Assembly: GCA_904066235.2 (NCBI GenBank)
Contig: CAJFCV020000003.1
Span: forward strand, 868,001-932,000
Source of the DNA: Bursaphelenchus xylophilus
Taxonomy: Eukaryota > Nematoda > Chromadorea > Rhabditida > Aphelenchoididae
DNA length: 64,000 nt
Reading direction: 5' to 3'
Made by a program: the position numbers and the translations under genes. The notes below the pieces were generated by a model. That model did no database searches and was not told where the DNA came from. It was given only the letters and a program-made list of their open reading frames with translations. Numbering within the stretch: position 1 is the stretch's first letter; each line of letters begins with the position of its first letter. Positions 44,330 to 55,417 of this stretch are shown here, piece after piece.

Positions 44330-44513
44330 ATGGAAATTTTTAAAATTTTTAATTCTACAACAAAACCCATTTTTCATACAGTAAAAAGTACTGTAACAAC
44401 TCTCAAATCTCCCAAAATTAAATTCAAACCCCATGTGTCGCTCAGATTTGCATCTAAAGACGATAAAACCCCAAAAAAAATCTCGGAACAGCGATTAGTT
44501 TCCGCAGTGGGAA
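44330..44513 (+). CDS. Possible first exon (61 codons)
   Basis: Open frame MEIFKIFNSTTKPIF... to ISEQRLVSAVG, ending at a strong donor (GGAA|gtaagtaat) in phase 1. The N-terminus is basic and lacks acidic residues for about 40 positions, with RFASKDD near residue 46, resembling a mitochondrial presequence (inference). No convincing next exon was found nearby; phase fits the frame at 57191-57414, but that would need a 12.7-kb intron. Not recognised. Confidence 0.25.
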
Positions 44514-44803
44514 GTAAGTAATATCGGGTGGACGGAGAAAAAAATGAAAAATCGCTTGAAGACAGTCGGAACCTCATTAATCAGTACTTATGCCCAAACA
44601 TGGATGGCCTTGAGATCGGAAAGAATTAATCCCAAAGTTGGAGTACGCGCGTTTCGAGGGAGAGTTGGCTTTTTTGATGACCAATTGAGGTCGCTAACAA
44701 TGCAAAGATTGTTCGAAATTTCGGCTGCGGCTGTAACGGGCGAGCTAGAATTTTTCGGAAGTTATTTGTATACAATACAGAGTATACGGGCAAATTTGGA
44801 ATA

Positions 44804-44948
44804 TCAGTCTGTCGGGAAAATAATGTGGATTTTTCGTAGCAAAATATCTCGCCGTCGCACCAAATCTCCAGCTCCAGCTAGCCATCACAACGCGATGATG
44901 GACGATTACAAAGCACGACGAATCCACATTATTTTCCCGACAGGCTGT
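44804..44948. mobile_element. Family A2 element
   Basis: TCAGTCTGTCGGGAAAATAA left, CCCGACAGGCTG right. Confidence 0.88.
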
Positions 44949-45023
44949 TATTTGAATTTTGAAGACATGAAAGTGTGCCTACGAGATTTTAGTGTAAAGA
45001 TTTTTGATAGTAAGTACAAATAC

Positions 45024-45155
45024 GAGTCTGTCGAGAAAATAATGTGGGGCTGTCTCTGCAAAAATTGACCAAATTTCCAGCCGCGGCTAGCCGTCGCAAA
45101 TCGCTGATGGGCGATTCAAGGCGCGACAAATCCACATTATTTTCCCGACAGTCTA
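45024..45155. mobile_element. Family A2 element
   Basis: GAGTCTGTCGAGAAAATAAT left, CCCGACAGTCTA right. Confidence 0.85.
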
Positions 45156-45234
45156 GTCTAATAAAATCTGACGGTCAAACTTCAGACACTTCCCTGTTTA
45201 AGTCATCCTACATCTAGTTTACTTTCGATGCCTT

Positions 45235-45385
45235 TCAAAAGACCTGTACAAAAAATCTACTCTTTTGTACAGCGAAACCTCTCTATAACGCACAGTCCCT
45301 GTTTCCTCTAGGTTTGATTTGACGCAAAAATAAACGCTCCTACAGCAAAATCCTTCTGCAACAAACAGTTTTTTTTCAACCCCTT
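45235..45385. repeat. Family D sequence
   Basis: TTTTGTACAGCGAAACCTCT, CTATAACGCACAGTCC and CTCCTACAGCAAAATCC. Confidence 0.65.
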
Positions 45386-45412
45386 GTGATTGATATTACA
45401 AAGGTTTGTCTA

Positions 45413-45565
45413 TCAGTCTGTCGGGAAAATAATGAGCCCAATGTCGCTGCGCCGTTCGCGTCGCTGAAGTGAAAAGCAATTTGATTTTGCGACACAATTC
45501 ATTTTCTCGAATGGCAACGCGATTCTCGATGCAAAATTGCGCTCACTGTTTATCGGACAGACTGA
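45413..45565. mobile_element. Family A1 element with TA on both sides
   Basis: TA|TCAGTCTGTCGGG left and ACAGACTGA|TA right, the clearest target-duplication case. Confidence 0.88.
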
Positions 45566-46107
45566 TAGAACTTAATACCCCTCAAAATTCATAAAGCCGG
45601 ATATGAGCGGGATAAAGTAACGCCGGAACACCGGCGCCCCGCATGTGACAGTCGGACGGAGGAGAGGCTGGAAATTAAGTCAAGAAACATCTGCTTTTAA
45701 TGACGCCAGAAGTCGAACTGGACTTCATGACGAAAGGCGACCATGTAAATCATCTTTTTTCGAAAATGTTTTTTCGGCCCGAGATTTACGGGGTCTTTCT
45801 TGTTTGACTTGTGGTGGGCATATGGTTGATCGGCCGTTGGGATTGCAGAAAAATATTATTATTGGAGCCGGCTGGAGGGTTCGCTTTAGTCAGTCGTTTT
45901 GGAAAAGATTGGAAAAGGTTTCGTTGCGAGACAAAGTAGAGTTTTTGGCAATACCAGTACATATTGGCCTATAGAAATAGATGCAAAAATTGTGCAGGGC
46001 CAAAATACGGGTTTCTTTTTTGATACGCCCTTAGGAAATAGGACTTATGTTAGCTTGCGCTCTTCAACCTCAAAATCCCGGTTCTTTCCGAAGAAAAAGA
46101 AAGCAAC

Positions 46108-46225
46108 CTATCAAACCTCTGTATAACGAATTTCACTGGACTAAAAAAATTTCTTCGTTATACAAAGGTTTCGTTGTAGAGAGGAGCACTAGGCCTAAAA
46201 TTAACTTATGGAAGACTTTTTTTTG
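46108..46225. repeat. Family D sequences, inverted pair
   Basis: CCTCTGTATAACGAATTTC and TTCGTTATACAAAGGTTTCG face each other. Confidence 0.65.
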
Positions 46226-46348
46226 TACAGACATTCCACCGTCATTGCTGGAGGGGATTTTGAGAAGGCGCTGAGGCTGAAAATGGGGTATTGTTACAGT
46301 AATGCAATGATGAAAAAAATCGCGAGATATCTCGAATTGACAGATGGT
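46225..46348. repeat. Family G repeat
   Basis: GCGCTGAGGCTGAAAATGGG and ATCGCGAGATATCTCGAATT. Confidence 0.7.
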
Positions 46349-46480
46349 TTCTGAAAGTCGCTGACGATTTCGGCGACATGCATTTTGAGAAAATAAAAGT
46401 TCACATTGCACTGTGCAATTTCTTTCTTTAAGCATCGTGGAAGAGGGTTTCCGGGCTGTCGCTCGTACCCTGACTTTTTC
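46345..46480. repeat. Family F repeat
   Basis: AAAGTCGCTGACGATTTCGG and ATTGCACTGTGCAATTTC. Confidence 0.55.
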
Positions 46481-46752
46481 TGCACTTTTGAACTTTTTTT
46501 TAATGTTTCAAGGGCAGAATTTTATGCTGATCAACATATCAAAAATTCAGCTGTGGGTTTTCAGAAACAACTTTTTTACGGCCGATTTTGTGCGGCCGAA
46601 GCGCAAGTTTGCTATGTTACAGTAATCCCTTCGACCCAAATCCACCTCCGTTAGATTCCCAGTGCCCAAAAACATACATGGTAACAGTTTTACGGCTCAG
46701 TATCTTCTCAATACGTCAAAAATCACCCTAGCGCCTGGACCAACGGGCTAGT

Positions 46753-46909
46753 ACCAGCCTGTCGGGAAAATAATGAGCACGACGCCGCTGCGCCAATCGT
46801 GTCGCTGAGGTGAAAAGCAATTTGATTTTCTCGCGAAGACAATTCATTTTCTCGGCGGCGATGCAATTTTCGATGTGAAATAGTGCTCACTATTTTCTCG
46901 ACAGACTGA
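46753..46909. mobile_element. Family A1 element
   Basis: CCAGCCTGTCGGGAAAATAA left, TCTCGACAGACTGA right. Confidence 0.87.
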
Positions 46910-47350
46910 TATCTTTCAAACACTCTACCGTAACCGTCAGACTCCATTTCTCGCAAAAAATTCAAAACTTTTAATCCCAACGCAACAACTCTCCCAACTT
47001 CAAAACAAAAACTCTCGGAAAAACGTTGACTTCCAAATAAATCTTGGGTCTTACAAAACAAAATAAATTGGCGAATGGATTGCTTTAAACGGCACGGCAT
47101 TGGCGTTAAACGGCTTAAAATTTGTCAGAAAATGGGATCAAGACATTCCGGGCGCACCAAATTTCGCTTCGCCTAAAGGGATTAGCGGCTGGAGAAGTTT
47201 GGTGGGGAAAGAAATTGAGAGTGAAATTTTACTTTATACAGAAAAATGGAAGGAATTGAGAAGGAAAAAATTGAAAAATACAGTGGAATCTGTGTACAGC
47301 GAAGCTCAAGGGATCAATAAAAAAAATTGTTATAGAAGCGTTTTGTCGTA

Positions 47351-47410
47351 TCAGTCTGTCGGGAAAATAATGAGCACTCTGTCGCTACGAAAATCGCATC
47401 GCCGCCGCTA
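47351..47410. repeat. Family A1 left part
   Basis: TCAGTCTGTCGGGAAAATAA left; stops at GCCGCCGC. Confidence 0.8.
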
Positions 47411-47594
47411 GGCTCATTTTTTCCTAGATTTACTGGTGGAACCTTGGAAAGTGTTTTGCTATAGACAGGGTTTGTTGTGCGCAAACTAAAAAAGGGCTGC
47501 AATTCGGCATGCCCCTTGGATTTCAGGCCACAACTTTTTGTCTCATAGCGCTTTAAAACTTAGGCTGAGCCTCGCAAGGACATGACAGGTCAGA

Positions 47595-47905
47595 GTCTTT
47601 GGCAAGATGATCAACATAACCGGGCAGATTTAAAATCTGTCAAATTGCCCAGCCAACATGTTAAATTTAAAAAAACAAGTTCTAGAGAACACCAAAAAAT
47701 ACCTGTCAGATTTTGGCAAAATGCCCAATCTGACCGGCAAATTGAAAAGCTTGTCCAAATTGCCCAGTCAACTTTAAAAATTTAAAAAAATTTCTGGAAG
47801 CCCCAAAAGACATATATCAGTGAGATTTGGGCAAGATTCCCAACATGACCGGGCAAATTAGTCAGTTTTGGCAAAATGCCCAACATGACCGGCAAAGTTC
47901 TAATC
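47595..47905. repeat. Irregular tandem repeat
   Basis: Recurring blocks of TTTTGGCAAAATGCCCAACA-TGACCGGGCAAATT with variants at about 47600, 47640, 47705, 47755, 47830 and 47870, separated by unlike sequence. Confidence 0.65.
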
Positions 47906-48517
47906 CTTAAAAAATATATGTCCATTATCCACAAAAAATCCAAAAAAAAATATCTGAGAACCCCTTCGAGTGTCCTCAATAATCCCATGCAAATGGCGTA
48001 ATAACCAATTTCCGGACCAGCTCCCCCCTGTCCTTCTCCTTCGCGCACCAGAATCTAATCCCATTACGAAAGTAAAAAACAATCAAGATGTCACTAATAA
48101 TTATTCCATTGTCATTACGATAACTTGGCGCCTGCCTGCCGATTATTGTAAATGGATTTGGGGTGTAGAGATGGCTTCGAAAAATGGGTTAATTTTTGAA
48201 AAAACTAATGATGAGATCATGATAGAAATTTGCGTAGAGAAGAGAGATCGGCCAGGTTTCAATCGCCGAAAATTTTAGCTCTGTCTTTGCAGGTTTCGCC
48301 GAGATTTTTATCAAAGATTGTAGTCCCAGAGACTATGGAAAATGAAGAGAGATGGTTAGGTAATCAAAAAAAAAAAATTCGGCGTTATCTTCGCAAAATT
48401 TCGTAGGGAAAATTACTGATTTTTCTCTGCAAAAAAAATTACTGTCCACTACAAAATAAAATTTTCATTTCCACTCCATGAAGATCTCAAAAGGCTTTGA
48501 CATTTCATTTTGTATTG

Positions 48518-48942
48518 ACAGGGGAAGTACTTCAAGTGCGACGCTCAGCTTTTGATGAAACTTGGCACAGATTTAGAGTAATTTTTTTCTAAAATATATG
48601 CGAGAATCCTAGCTCGCGCTTTGCAGAAACAACCGAGATTTTTAGATCGAAAGTCGGCAAAAATTTAGGACTTTTTGCCGAATTTCGGCACGAAAAGTTT
48701 CATGCCTATTTGTACCGTGAAGGATAATTTTTCTACAAAAAATCAAATTTAAAAAAAGCGTTTTTCTCTCTGACCGCTCTCCACGTTTAGCGTGCTCTCT
48801 CGGCGGCTAAAATCGCGCGATATCTCGGCGGCGTCCGCAAAACGCGAGCTAAAACTTTCAGGACTTGATATTTAGTCCATACCCGACGTCTGTGCAAAAT
48901 TTAAAGAAAATCTGAGCGTCGCACTTGGAGTACTTCCCCTGT
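48518..48942. mobile_element. Family C element, full length (425 bp)
   Basis: Left ACAGGGGAAGTACTTCAAGT, right GGAGTACTTCCCCTGT. The shorter length comes from an internal deletion after AATCAAATTT. Confidence 0.88.
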
Positions 48943-48944
48943 GA

Positions 48945-49620
48945 GCAGTAATTTTTGCAGAAAAAAAATCGGTCATTACTCTGCGAAATTTCGCGAAGAT
49001 ATCGCCGAAAATTTATATCAAGTTCATCAGCCAAAAAACGAGATTTAAAAAAAAATTTTTTAACAAACGTCCTCTATGGCTGTTATATGAAGACATAACA
49101 AAAAAAAGCCCAAATCCAGCTACTAAATTCTTTGAACTTTTGTGCAACAACCTTTTTCGTGACTATAAATCGCTCCTCAAAACCGACACCCCCCAAAAAT
49201 AAAACCCTTTCGTTGAACCCCCAAGATATAATGACCCAACTTCCGCCCTCTCCCCCATTCTTTTCAGGATCAATGACACTTCAAAAGTTGGCATTGAGAC
49301 TCCCTCCAAATTACTCGATTTAATCTTGGGCGGGCGGCGTTCACGTATTCTAATTACAGGGATGTGAGAAAGGGACCCGAATGAAGTTGGCACCCCCGAA
49401 AACGGATGCAATGAATCCCGAGGAAAAGAGTTTCGCTCTCGGATTACAAAAGTGTAAACAAATCAAATATGGCGTTGAGCTGCGAGGGCTTCGGGCCACT
49501 GTTTGGTCGGATAAACCGGAAATTTAATTTTCCATAAATTTCGTAGAGAAGGAGGGCGAGAAATAAGGACGAGGAACTTTTTTTGGATAGTATTATTGAG
49601 TAGGTTTGCTACTTTATTGT
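48945..49620. other. Intergenic, nothing recognised
   Basis: AT-rich single-copy-looking sequence. Confidence 0.4.
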
Positions 49621-49622
49621 TT

Positions 49623-49767
49623 ATCAGTTTGTCGGGAAAATTATGTGGACTCGTCGCAGCAAAATCTTGGCTCGTCGCAGTCAAGAAACAAATTTCCAGC
49701 TGGCCCTTGCATTGGGATGATAGTCGACTTATAAAAAAAAATCCACACTATTTTTCCGACAGACTGG
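49623..49767. mobile_element. Family A2 element
   Basis: TCAGTTTGTCGGGAAAATTA left, TTCCGACAGACTG right. Confidence 0.85.
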
Positions 49768-50689
49768 TATTCAAAATTTTGAGAAATTTTTGGAAAAAGG
49801 CAAAATTTTCGGTTCTCTTGTTGTAGTGAACAGGACCTATAAAAAAGAATAAAATTTAGTCCGAAGAGGGAACCAGGGCAAAGACGGAACCTAGAGAAGA
49901 AAACGGTATGGTAAGACAGGACCAATGTGGAGTTTTTTAGTTTTTTCAGAACGATTGTTTTTAGATTACCCAAAAATAATATGGTAAGGGGACCAGACAG
50001 AGTGCCTCAGGAAAACTTCAGGACGTTCGATAAATCGTAACGTTGCCTTTTCCCTAAATTAGGCCAAAAATTATTCGTTGTAGGAAGGTTTTATTCTCAA
50101 AAGGTTCACTTCGGCCTAAGATTGGCAATAGCTTTATAAAAGTTCAATTTCAGATTGCGCCAATTGATGACCCACGACCTAAAACTTCCAAATTTTTTCC
50201 TGATAGCCCCTTTTTTTGATGACTAATTTTCTCCCAAGACTATCAAAGTTTTCAAGCTTTAAGAGCAGCTTATTCACACCTCTCTTTGTTGAATTAGAAA
50301 TTCAAAAGCTTCAAAAACCCCCATAATATTGAAAGACTATGACTCAATTTTCTAATTTGTAAAATATGACTTGCGAAAGGTAAATAATTGTAAATAAATA
50401 AAATAGAGTCTAAATAAACATGTAAATATCAAGCGGAAGTCAGGCTCAGCGCGTTAACCCGAACTTTCTTTTGGCGGAGAACGAAAAAATAAATCTTATG
50501 TTCCGTTTATGGCACATTAAAGAAATATTCAAATTCGCGAGCAGAAAAAGGAAAGAAAACGAAAGCGTAAATCCGTGTAAAGGACAGCTAATTATCACCG
50601 CTTTTACGAGAATTTTGGAGGGGATTTGTGGCAAAAAGATTTAGCAAGTATAACATAAAATATAAAGCTAACGCTGTATAGAAGGTCAT

Positions 50690-50945
50690 AAAAATTACAG
50701 TAAGACCTCTCTAAAACAACTTTTTTTTACAACAAAACCTCTCTATAACAAACAATTTTGATTGGTCTCTAGAGACAATCCTAGGCAAAAATAAACCTCT
50801 GTACAACGAAACTCTTTTATAACGAACAAATTTATAGAGCCTGAAGACTTTTTTCAGTCCATTTGGCAGTAAAACCTCTGTATAACGAACCGAGACCAAA
50901 AAAATGTTCGTTATAGAAAGGTTTTGTTATAGGGAGATTTGTATT
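50690..50945. repeat. Family D, longest copy
   Basis: Starts CAGTAAGACCTCTCTAAAAC after TA, carries CCTCTCTATAACAAAC, CCTCTGTACAACGAAAC and CCTCTGTATAACGAAC, then the complement-type GTTCGTTATAGAAAGGTTTT. Resembles TIRs of pogo/Tigger-like elements (inference). Confidence 0.68.
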
Positions 50946-51567
50946 CTACTGCGCACTTCTCCGGAAGCGAATAACAGAGGGATAATTAAAAGATTGTTGT
51001 CCTCACCAACTCGCGCGCTGACCTTGGAACATCCATAATTATCCGCAATAAAAGGAACGGTTTGTAATGGTGAGAATGGCAAATAAATGGGGCAATAAAC
51101 GCGCGACATAAGGCAACAAGTGGCCATGTAAACACTTCAAAAACACTGAATCTAATACAGTAAACTTTAAGCTCAAATTTTACAAAAAAAGGATATTAAT
51201 CTTTGGTGAAATTCCAAAAAATCCCATTTTTATCCCTTCCGAAATTTCGAAAAATCCAAAAATTACTGCTAAAACATAAGTTGATGTCCATTGCTCCCCT
51301 CATCGCTCAATTTAGCATTCCATCTCACTCAGCTTGCATAATTAATTAGCGCAAATCCCACTGCACTCCGGGTCATCACCCGTATAATAAACAGTTGCGC
51401 AGTGGTCACTTTCGGGTCATAAACTCAGTCCATAAATTAAACTCATTAGTTTTTTTCGAGCTGAGGCGGTGAGAGGGAAAAAGAGAGAGAGAAGAGAAAT
51501 TTGGAGAGCATAAGGAAAAAGAGGAGAGGGATGATTCAGGAGATCAAGAAATAAATTGTTTGTTATA

Positions 51568-52794
51568 CAGGGTGACCCAAAATAACGGAGACAAATTTTT
51601 GAAGGGCCCCACCGCGAAACCCGGGCGTTATAAAAACACAAGCGACAGTGGGTAATATTCTATAAGACTTTCTCTATAATTCACGAAAATTTGGCATCAT
51701 GTCACAGTAAAAAGTTACAGCTTAACAAAAATGCCTTGCGCCGTTTTTTTGGCCCTCAATTTTGGTTCCTTTGTGTTGTGTAGAGCATGGCTGTACTACA
51801 GCCGCAGAAATGGCAAGTTCATTTGTTTTGCTAGACTACTACGTCTCTAAGCAAGCAGTTATGTAGGTTTCTGGGCTACGGTTTTTATTTCTACGGTGGT
51901 ACCGATCTCAACATTGAAGATCGCAATTTTTTCCAAATTTTTTCCATAAAAAATTCAGTTTTTTTTAGAATAAAGCTAAAACCGCTAGAACGTATTCTAT
52001 TCATAAATACAATAATTCTGGAAAACGCTGTGATTGCTTGCTGATTGCAACAGATTTTCGTTAACAAGTTTCTCGCCCAGAACTACCCCATGGCACGCGG
52101 CTTTGAGAAAGATGGGTTATCGATAACAAAATGACAAGATAGATAAAAACGGCGCATTCTGCTCCTGTACACTTATGAATACGACTCTTGAGAATCAGCC
52201 TAGGGCACTTTCGGTCTTTATGTGTCACCGGCTCGACTGGTATTCCGCCTACGGCAAAAATAAGGCAGAATCCTAGTGATTACCAAATAGCATTCCGTAG
52301 CAGTTACAAAATGTTTCTCTTTTGGTTCTATGGTGTTCCTTTAATCATGTTCTAGTAACTCATATTACATTTTGCCTTATCTAACGTTTAAACTCCTTTT
52401 TACGCCTACATTTTCAAAAAAGGCCGATTTTTGCACTTCAACTGCCTGAAAATACTCGGCTGTAACTTTTGAACCATCGATAGTTGAGCTTAGTACGATG
52501 GCCCGTTTTAAAGGCCATATTATGATAATTAAGCACAGCAAATCTCAAACTATTCCGAATTTTCTTTTTTGAGTAAGGCAGCTTTCTTGCAAAAAGACCC
52601 CACGGGCAGAAAGCTCCGAGTCAACAGGATATATTGATGTGGTTCAAGGCACAAGAGCGTCGTACAACAAAACTTCCGGTATATAAAACTACAATAACGT
52701 GGTACTGTAGTATAAATAAGGAATCATTCATAAATCTTCATAAGTCGCAGAAAAAACGGGAAATCTTTTGTCTCCGTTATTTTGGGTCACCCTG
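51568..52794. mobile_element. Tc1/mariner-like element, 1,227 bp, no intact transposase
   Basis: About 28-bp terminal inverted repeats beginning CAGGGTGACCCAAAATAACG, flanked by TA (51566-51567 and 52795-52796). The TIR resembles that of the element at 4349-5598 but has its own sequence. No long frame is left inside. Confidence 0.7.
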
Positions 52795-52796
52795 TA

Positions 52797-53050
52797 CACT
52801 GAAGGACCTGATTCATTTGCAAAAAACGTATAATTTTGCTTCCGGGAGGTACCAAAAATGTGGCAAAATACCTCCTACTGCAATAAAAGAAACTCCGTTT
52901 TGAAATCGTCGCCCTTTCCCTCACAAAAAGCGCGGGCGCGTTCTTGAAATCGGAGTTTTTTCACTTGAAGAAGGAGGCATTTTGCCACATTTTCTCTGAC
53001 TTCCCGGATGCAAAGTGGCACGTCTTTTGCCACTGGATCGGTCCGCCAAT
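52797..53050. mobile_element. Family B element abutting the mariner-like element
   Basis: Begins CACTGAAGGACCTGATTCAT immediately after the TA that flanks the element at 51568-52794, and ends GGTCCGCCAATG before TA. Confidence 0.77.
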
Positions 53051-53654
53051 GTACAGATGCCTAAAAAAGACTGCATGTTACTCACTTACAGCCCAAGAGA
53101 ATCGCCGATCTACCCGAAAAACGTTGTTTGTCGCACACCTGTTATGCAAATTCCCCGAAGAACATAAATTACTTTCTGACCGCAAAAATCGTAAATTACG
53201 TTGACCACCATAAAGTCCGCTATAACCGTAAAAAACAACATTGATCATAAATTTGTTCAGTCCTCTTCAAATTATTTTTCTCATCTCAAAATTTCGAGAA
53301 ATCGGGGGTTTGTAAAACACGAAATTCAGCATTGCAACATCATTTCATCAAAACAAATTTAAGTCATCAAAAAATAAGTGAATTGAGAGGTCAGTTAATA
53401 AAATATAGTATAAATAAAATCGGATATGGCTGAGAGATGAAGAAGAAGCGAAGGGAATATAAACCGCCTATAAAATCAGCATTTACGGTTCGTTATAAAA
53501 ACAAAACTTTTTATGAGCTCGTAATAAAGAGAGATTATTGACTTGGGAACGGATTGTGAAGCAGGGGATATTCGGAGATGAAGACGTTTTCTATATGTAC
53601 TATTATCAAGAAGGCTTCTTCAAAAAATATGTACAGTCAAGTCTCAGAACAACA

Positions 53655-53800
53655 AATTGCACAGGGAACAGAAAAATTAATTCGTTATATAAGGGTTTTG
53701 TTCTATGGAGGTTCCTTTCGGCCCAAAATTGATTCCTGGGACCTATGGAATTGTTCGTTAGAGACTGGTCTTTGTTGACGAGCTCCTTGTAAGAGATTCC
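53655..53800. repeat. Family D sequence
   Basis: TTCGTTATATAAGGGTTTTG and ATTGTTCGTTAGAGACTGG. Confidence 0.55.
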
Positions 53801-53806
53801 AATGTG

Positions 53807-54330
53807 TCAGTCTGTCGGAAAAACAGTGAGCACAATGTCGTTGCGCCAATGGCATCGCGGAAAAAGTTCCCTATTTTGGCCACAACAAAGGTACTCCGCG
53901 AACTGCGCCCAAGCTTGGCACTAAAGTTAGGAAAAAACGCTTCGACCTAGCTGGAACTGAATTACTATAATAGCTCTATAGTTTTAAGGGTACCTACGAA
54001 GGCTGTGACGACTCATTTAGTTCCATACGGAGGCAATAAGTTTAGTTCTGGATATGTTTCATCGCATAAAGTGTAAAATGACAGGCTGCAGCCGTTTTTG
54101 AAGGGTAAGGTGGTACGTAAAAAAGAAGGTACCTCACTAACTAAATCCACTGTCCAGGCTTTGACGACGATGAATTGAGCGTGCACGCTAAATTTGGGCT
54201 AATTCCGACCAGTTTCCGCAAAGTTATAAGTTGTGGCCAAAATAAGGAACTTTTACCGGCATCGCTGAAGTGAAAAGCAATTTGCTTTTGTCGCGAGACA
54301 ATTCATTTTCTCGACGGCAATGGGACTTTC
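53807..54330. mobile_element. Family A1 element split by family E
   Basis: Left piece 53807-53858, right piece 54258-54330. Right end lost. Confidence 0.82.
53859..54257. mobile_element. Family E element, 399 bp, copy 2, nested in a family A1 element
   Basis: Same ends and length as 30580-30978. It is flanked by a perfect 8-bp duplication GGCATCGC (53851-53858 and 54258-54265) that splits an A1 element. Confidence 0.87.
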
Positions 54331-54372
54331 AATAAAAATTTTCTTACAATTTGAAATCAAAAAAATATAAAA

Positions 54373-54630
54373 ATGTTTCGAAAATCGGCAAGAATAAAAA
54401 ATTCGTCATCAAAAATTTCAAATAAAAAGTTCAAAATTTTAAGAAATTTCCAAATTCTCGAAATTTCGTCCTCACTTTCCCACGATTATGCAAATTTCGG
54501 TCAACATCAATATCCGACCATTCCATGCGAAAAACGTTCATTTATTGTTGGTGGAACCCTACGATTCGGCTGGTCGTGTTATTTGGTCGAGAAGCTGCTA
54601 TTAGAAGCAAGCAGTGCCAATAGACGCAAG
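54373..54630 (+). CDS. Possible first exon (86 codons)
   Basis: Open frame MFRKSARIKNSSSK... with a non-repetitive C-terminal part (YPTIPCEKRSFIVGG, then FGWSCYLVEKLL), ending at CGCAAG|gtaagtc in phase 0. The first 30 residues are Lys/Asn-rich low complexity. The next good acceptor, at 55410, belongs to the claudin-like gene and would be out of frame. Not recognised and may be spurious. Confidence 0.22.
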
Positions 54631-54814
54631 GTAAGTCTGATCGATTTTGGGAAATGAGAGATTACTCTTGGGTTATCATTGTTACGAGGTTTAATTGGGG
54701 CTCTATGTATAGGAAGAACTGTAAATATGTGGTATACCCTGTATTTTACTGGGCATACACCCCCAAGTTCGAACTTTTAATGTTGATAAAGTTTGGCCCA
54801 AGTTTTCGATCTTG

Positions 54815-54962
54815 ATCTGTCGGAAAAATAATGTGGATTTGTCGCAGCATGTCTCGCCTCGTCGGAGCCGCAAATTGAGTCTCCAGCCGCGGCTAGCCAT
54901 TAAAAAGCGATGACGGGCGATTTCAAGCCGCGAGAAATCCATATTATTTTCCCGGCATGCTG
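54815..54962. mobile_element. Family A2 element
   Basis: GATCTGTCGGAAAAATAATG left, CCCGGCATGCTG right. Confidence 0.83.
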
Positions 54963-55029
54963 GTATGCCAAAGTTTCATCGAAGAAATTTAAGTTTTTTG
55001 AACGGAATTCAATGATTTAGCATGAAAAA

Positions 55030-55203
55030 ACGTTTTTTCTACGACCATCAGCTTATTTTCCGCTCTTTCTTGTAGAAAGACCGTTACAATTCTTGACTGT
55101 GCTTGCAAAGCGCGAGTTAAGACTTTCTAGGTTTGATATGGGGCCAATATAGGATAAGTTCGCAAAACTTGAAGAAAACGAAAGCGTCGCATCTGGGTAC
55201 CCT
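55030..55203. repeat. Family C right-half fragment
   Basis: CTTGCAAAGCGCGAGTTAAG and AAAGCGTCGCATCTGGGTAC blocks, directly followed by an A1 element. Confidence 0.6.
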
Positions 55204-55204
55204 T

Positions 55205-55362
55205 ATCAGTCTGTAGGGAAAATGAAGAGCACTCTGTCGCATCGGAAATCGCATCGCAGGCGAGAAAATGAATGGTCTTCGCGGAAAAATCAAAATTGCT
55301 TTTCACTTTAGCGACGCAGTCGGCGCAGCGACATTGTGCTTATTATTTTCCCGACAAACTGA
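55205..55362. mobile_element. Family A1 element upstream of the claudin-like gene
   Basis: TCAGTCTGTAGGGAAAATGA left, CCCGACAAACTGA right; ends 55 bp before the ATG. Confidence 0.87.
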
Positions 55363-55417
55363 TAGTTAATTTCTTCACAACTCCCACCCCTCTACTCTCT
55401 ATTTTTCAGCCGAAACC

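Noticed and set aside
44544..45068. 174-codon plus-strand frame
   Set aside because: It includes a C-like block (GAAATTTCGGCTGCGGCTGT) and then translates a family A2 element (YQSVGKIMW).
45645..45974. 109-codon plus-strand frame
   Set aside because: No recognised motif, no acceptor or donor of quality, no compatible neighbours.
47100..47411. 103-codon plus-strand frame
   Set aside because: The last third is family D and A1 sequence. The first part (KFVRKWDQDIPGAPNF) has no splice support, though it is the least repeat-like of these frames.
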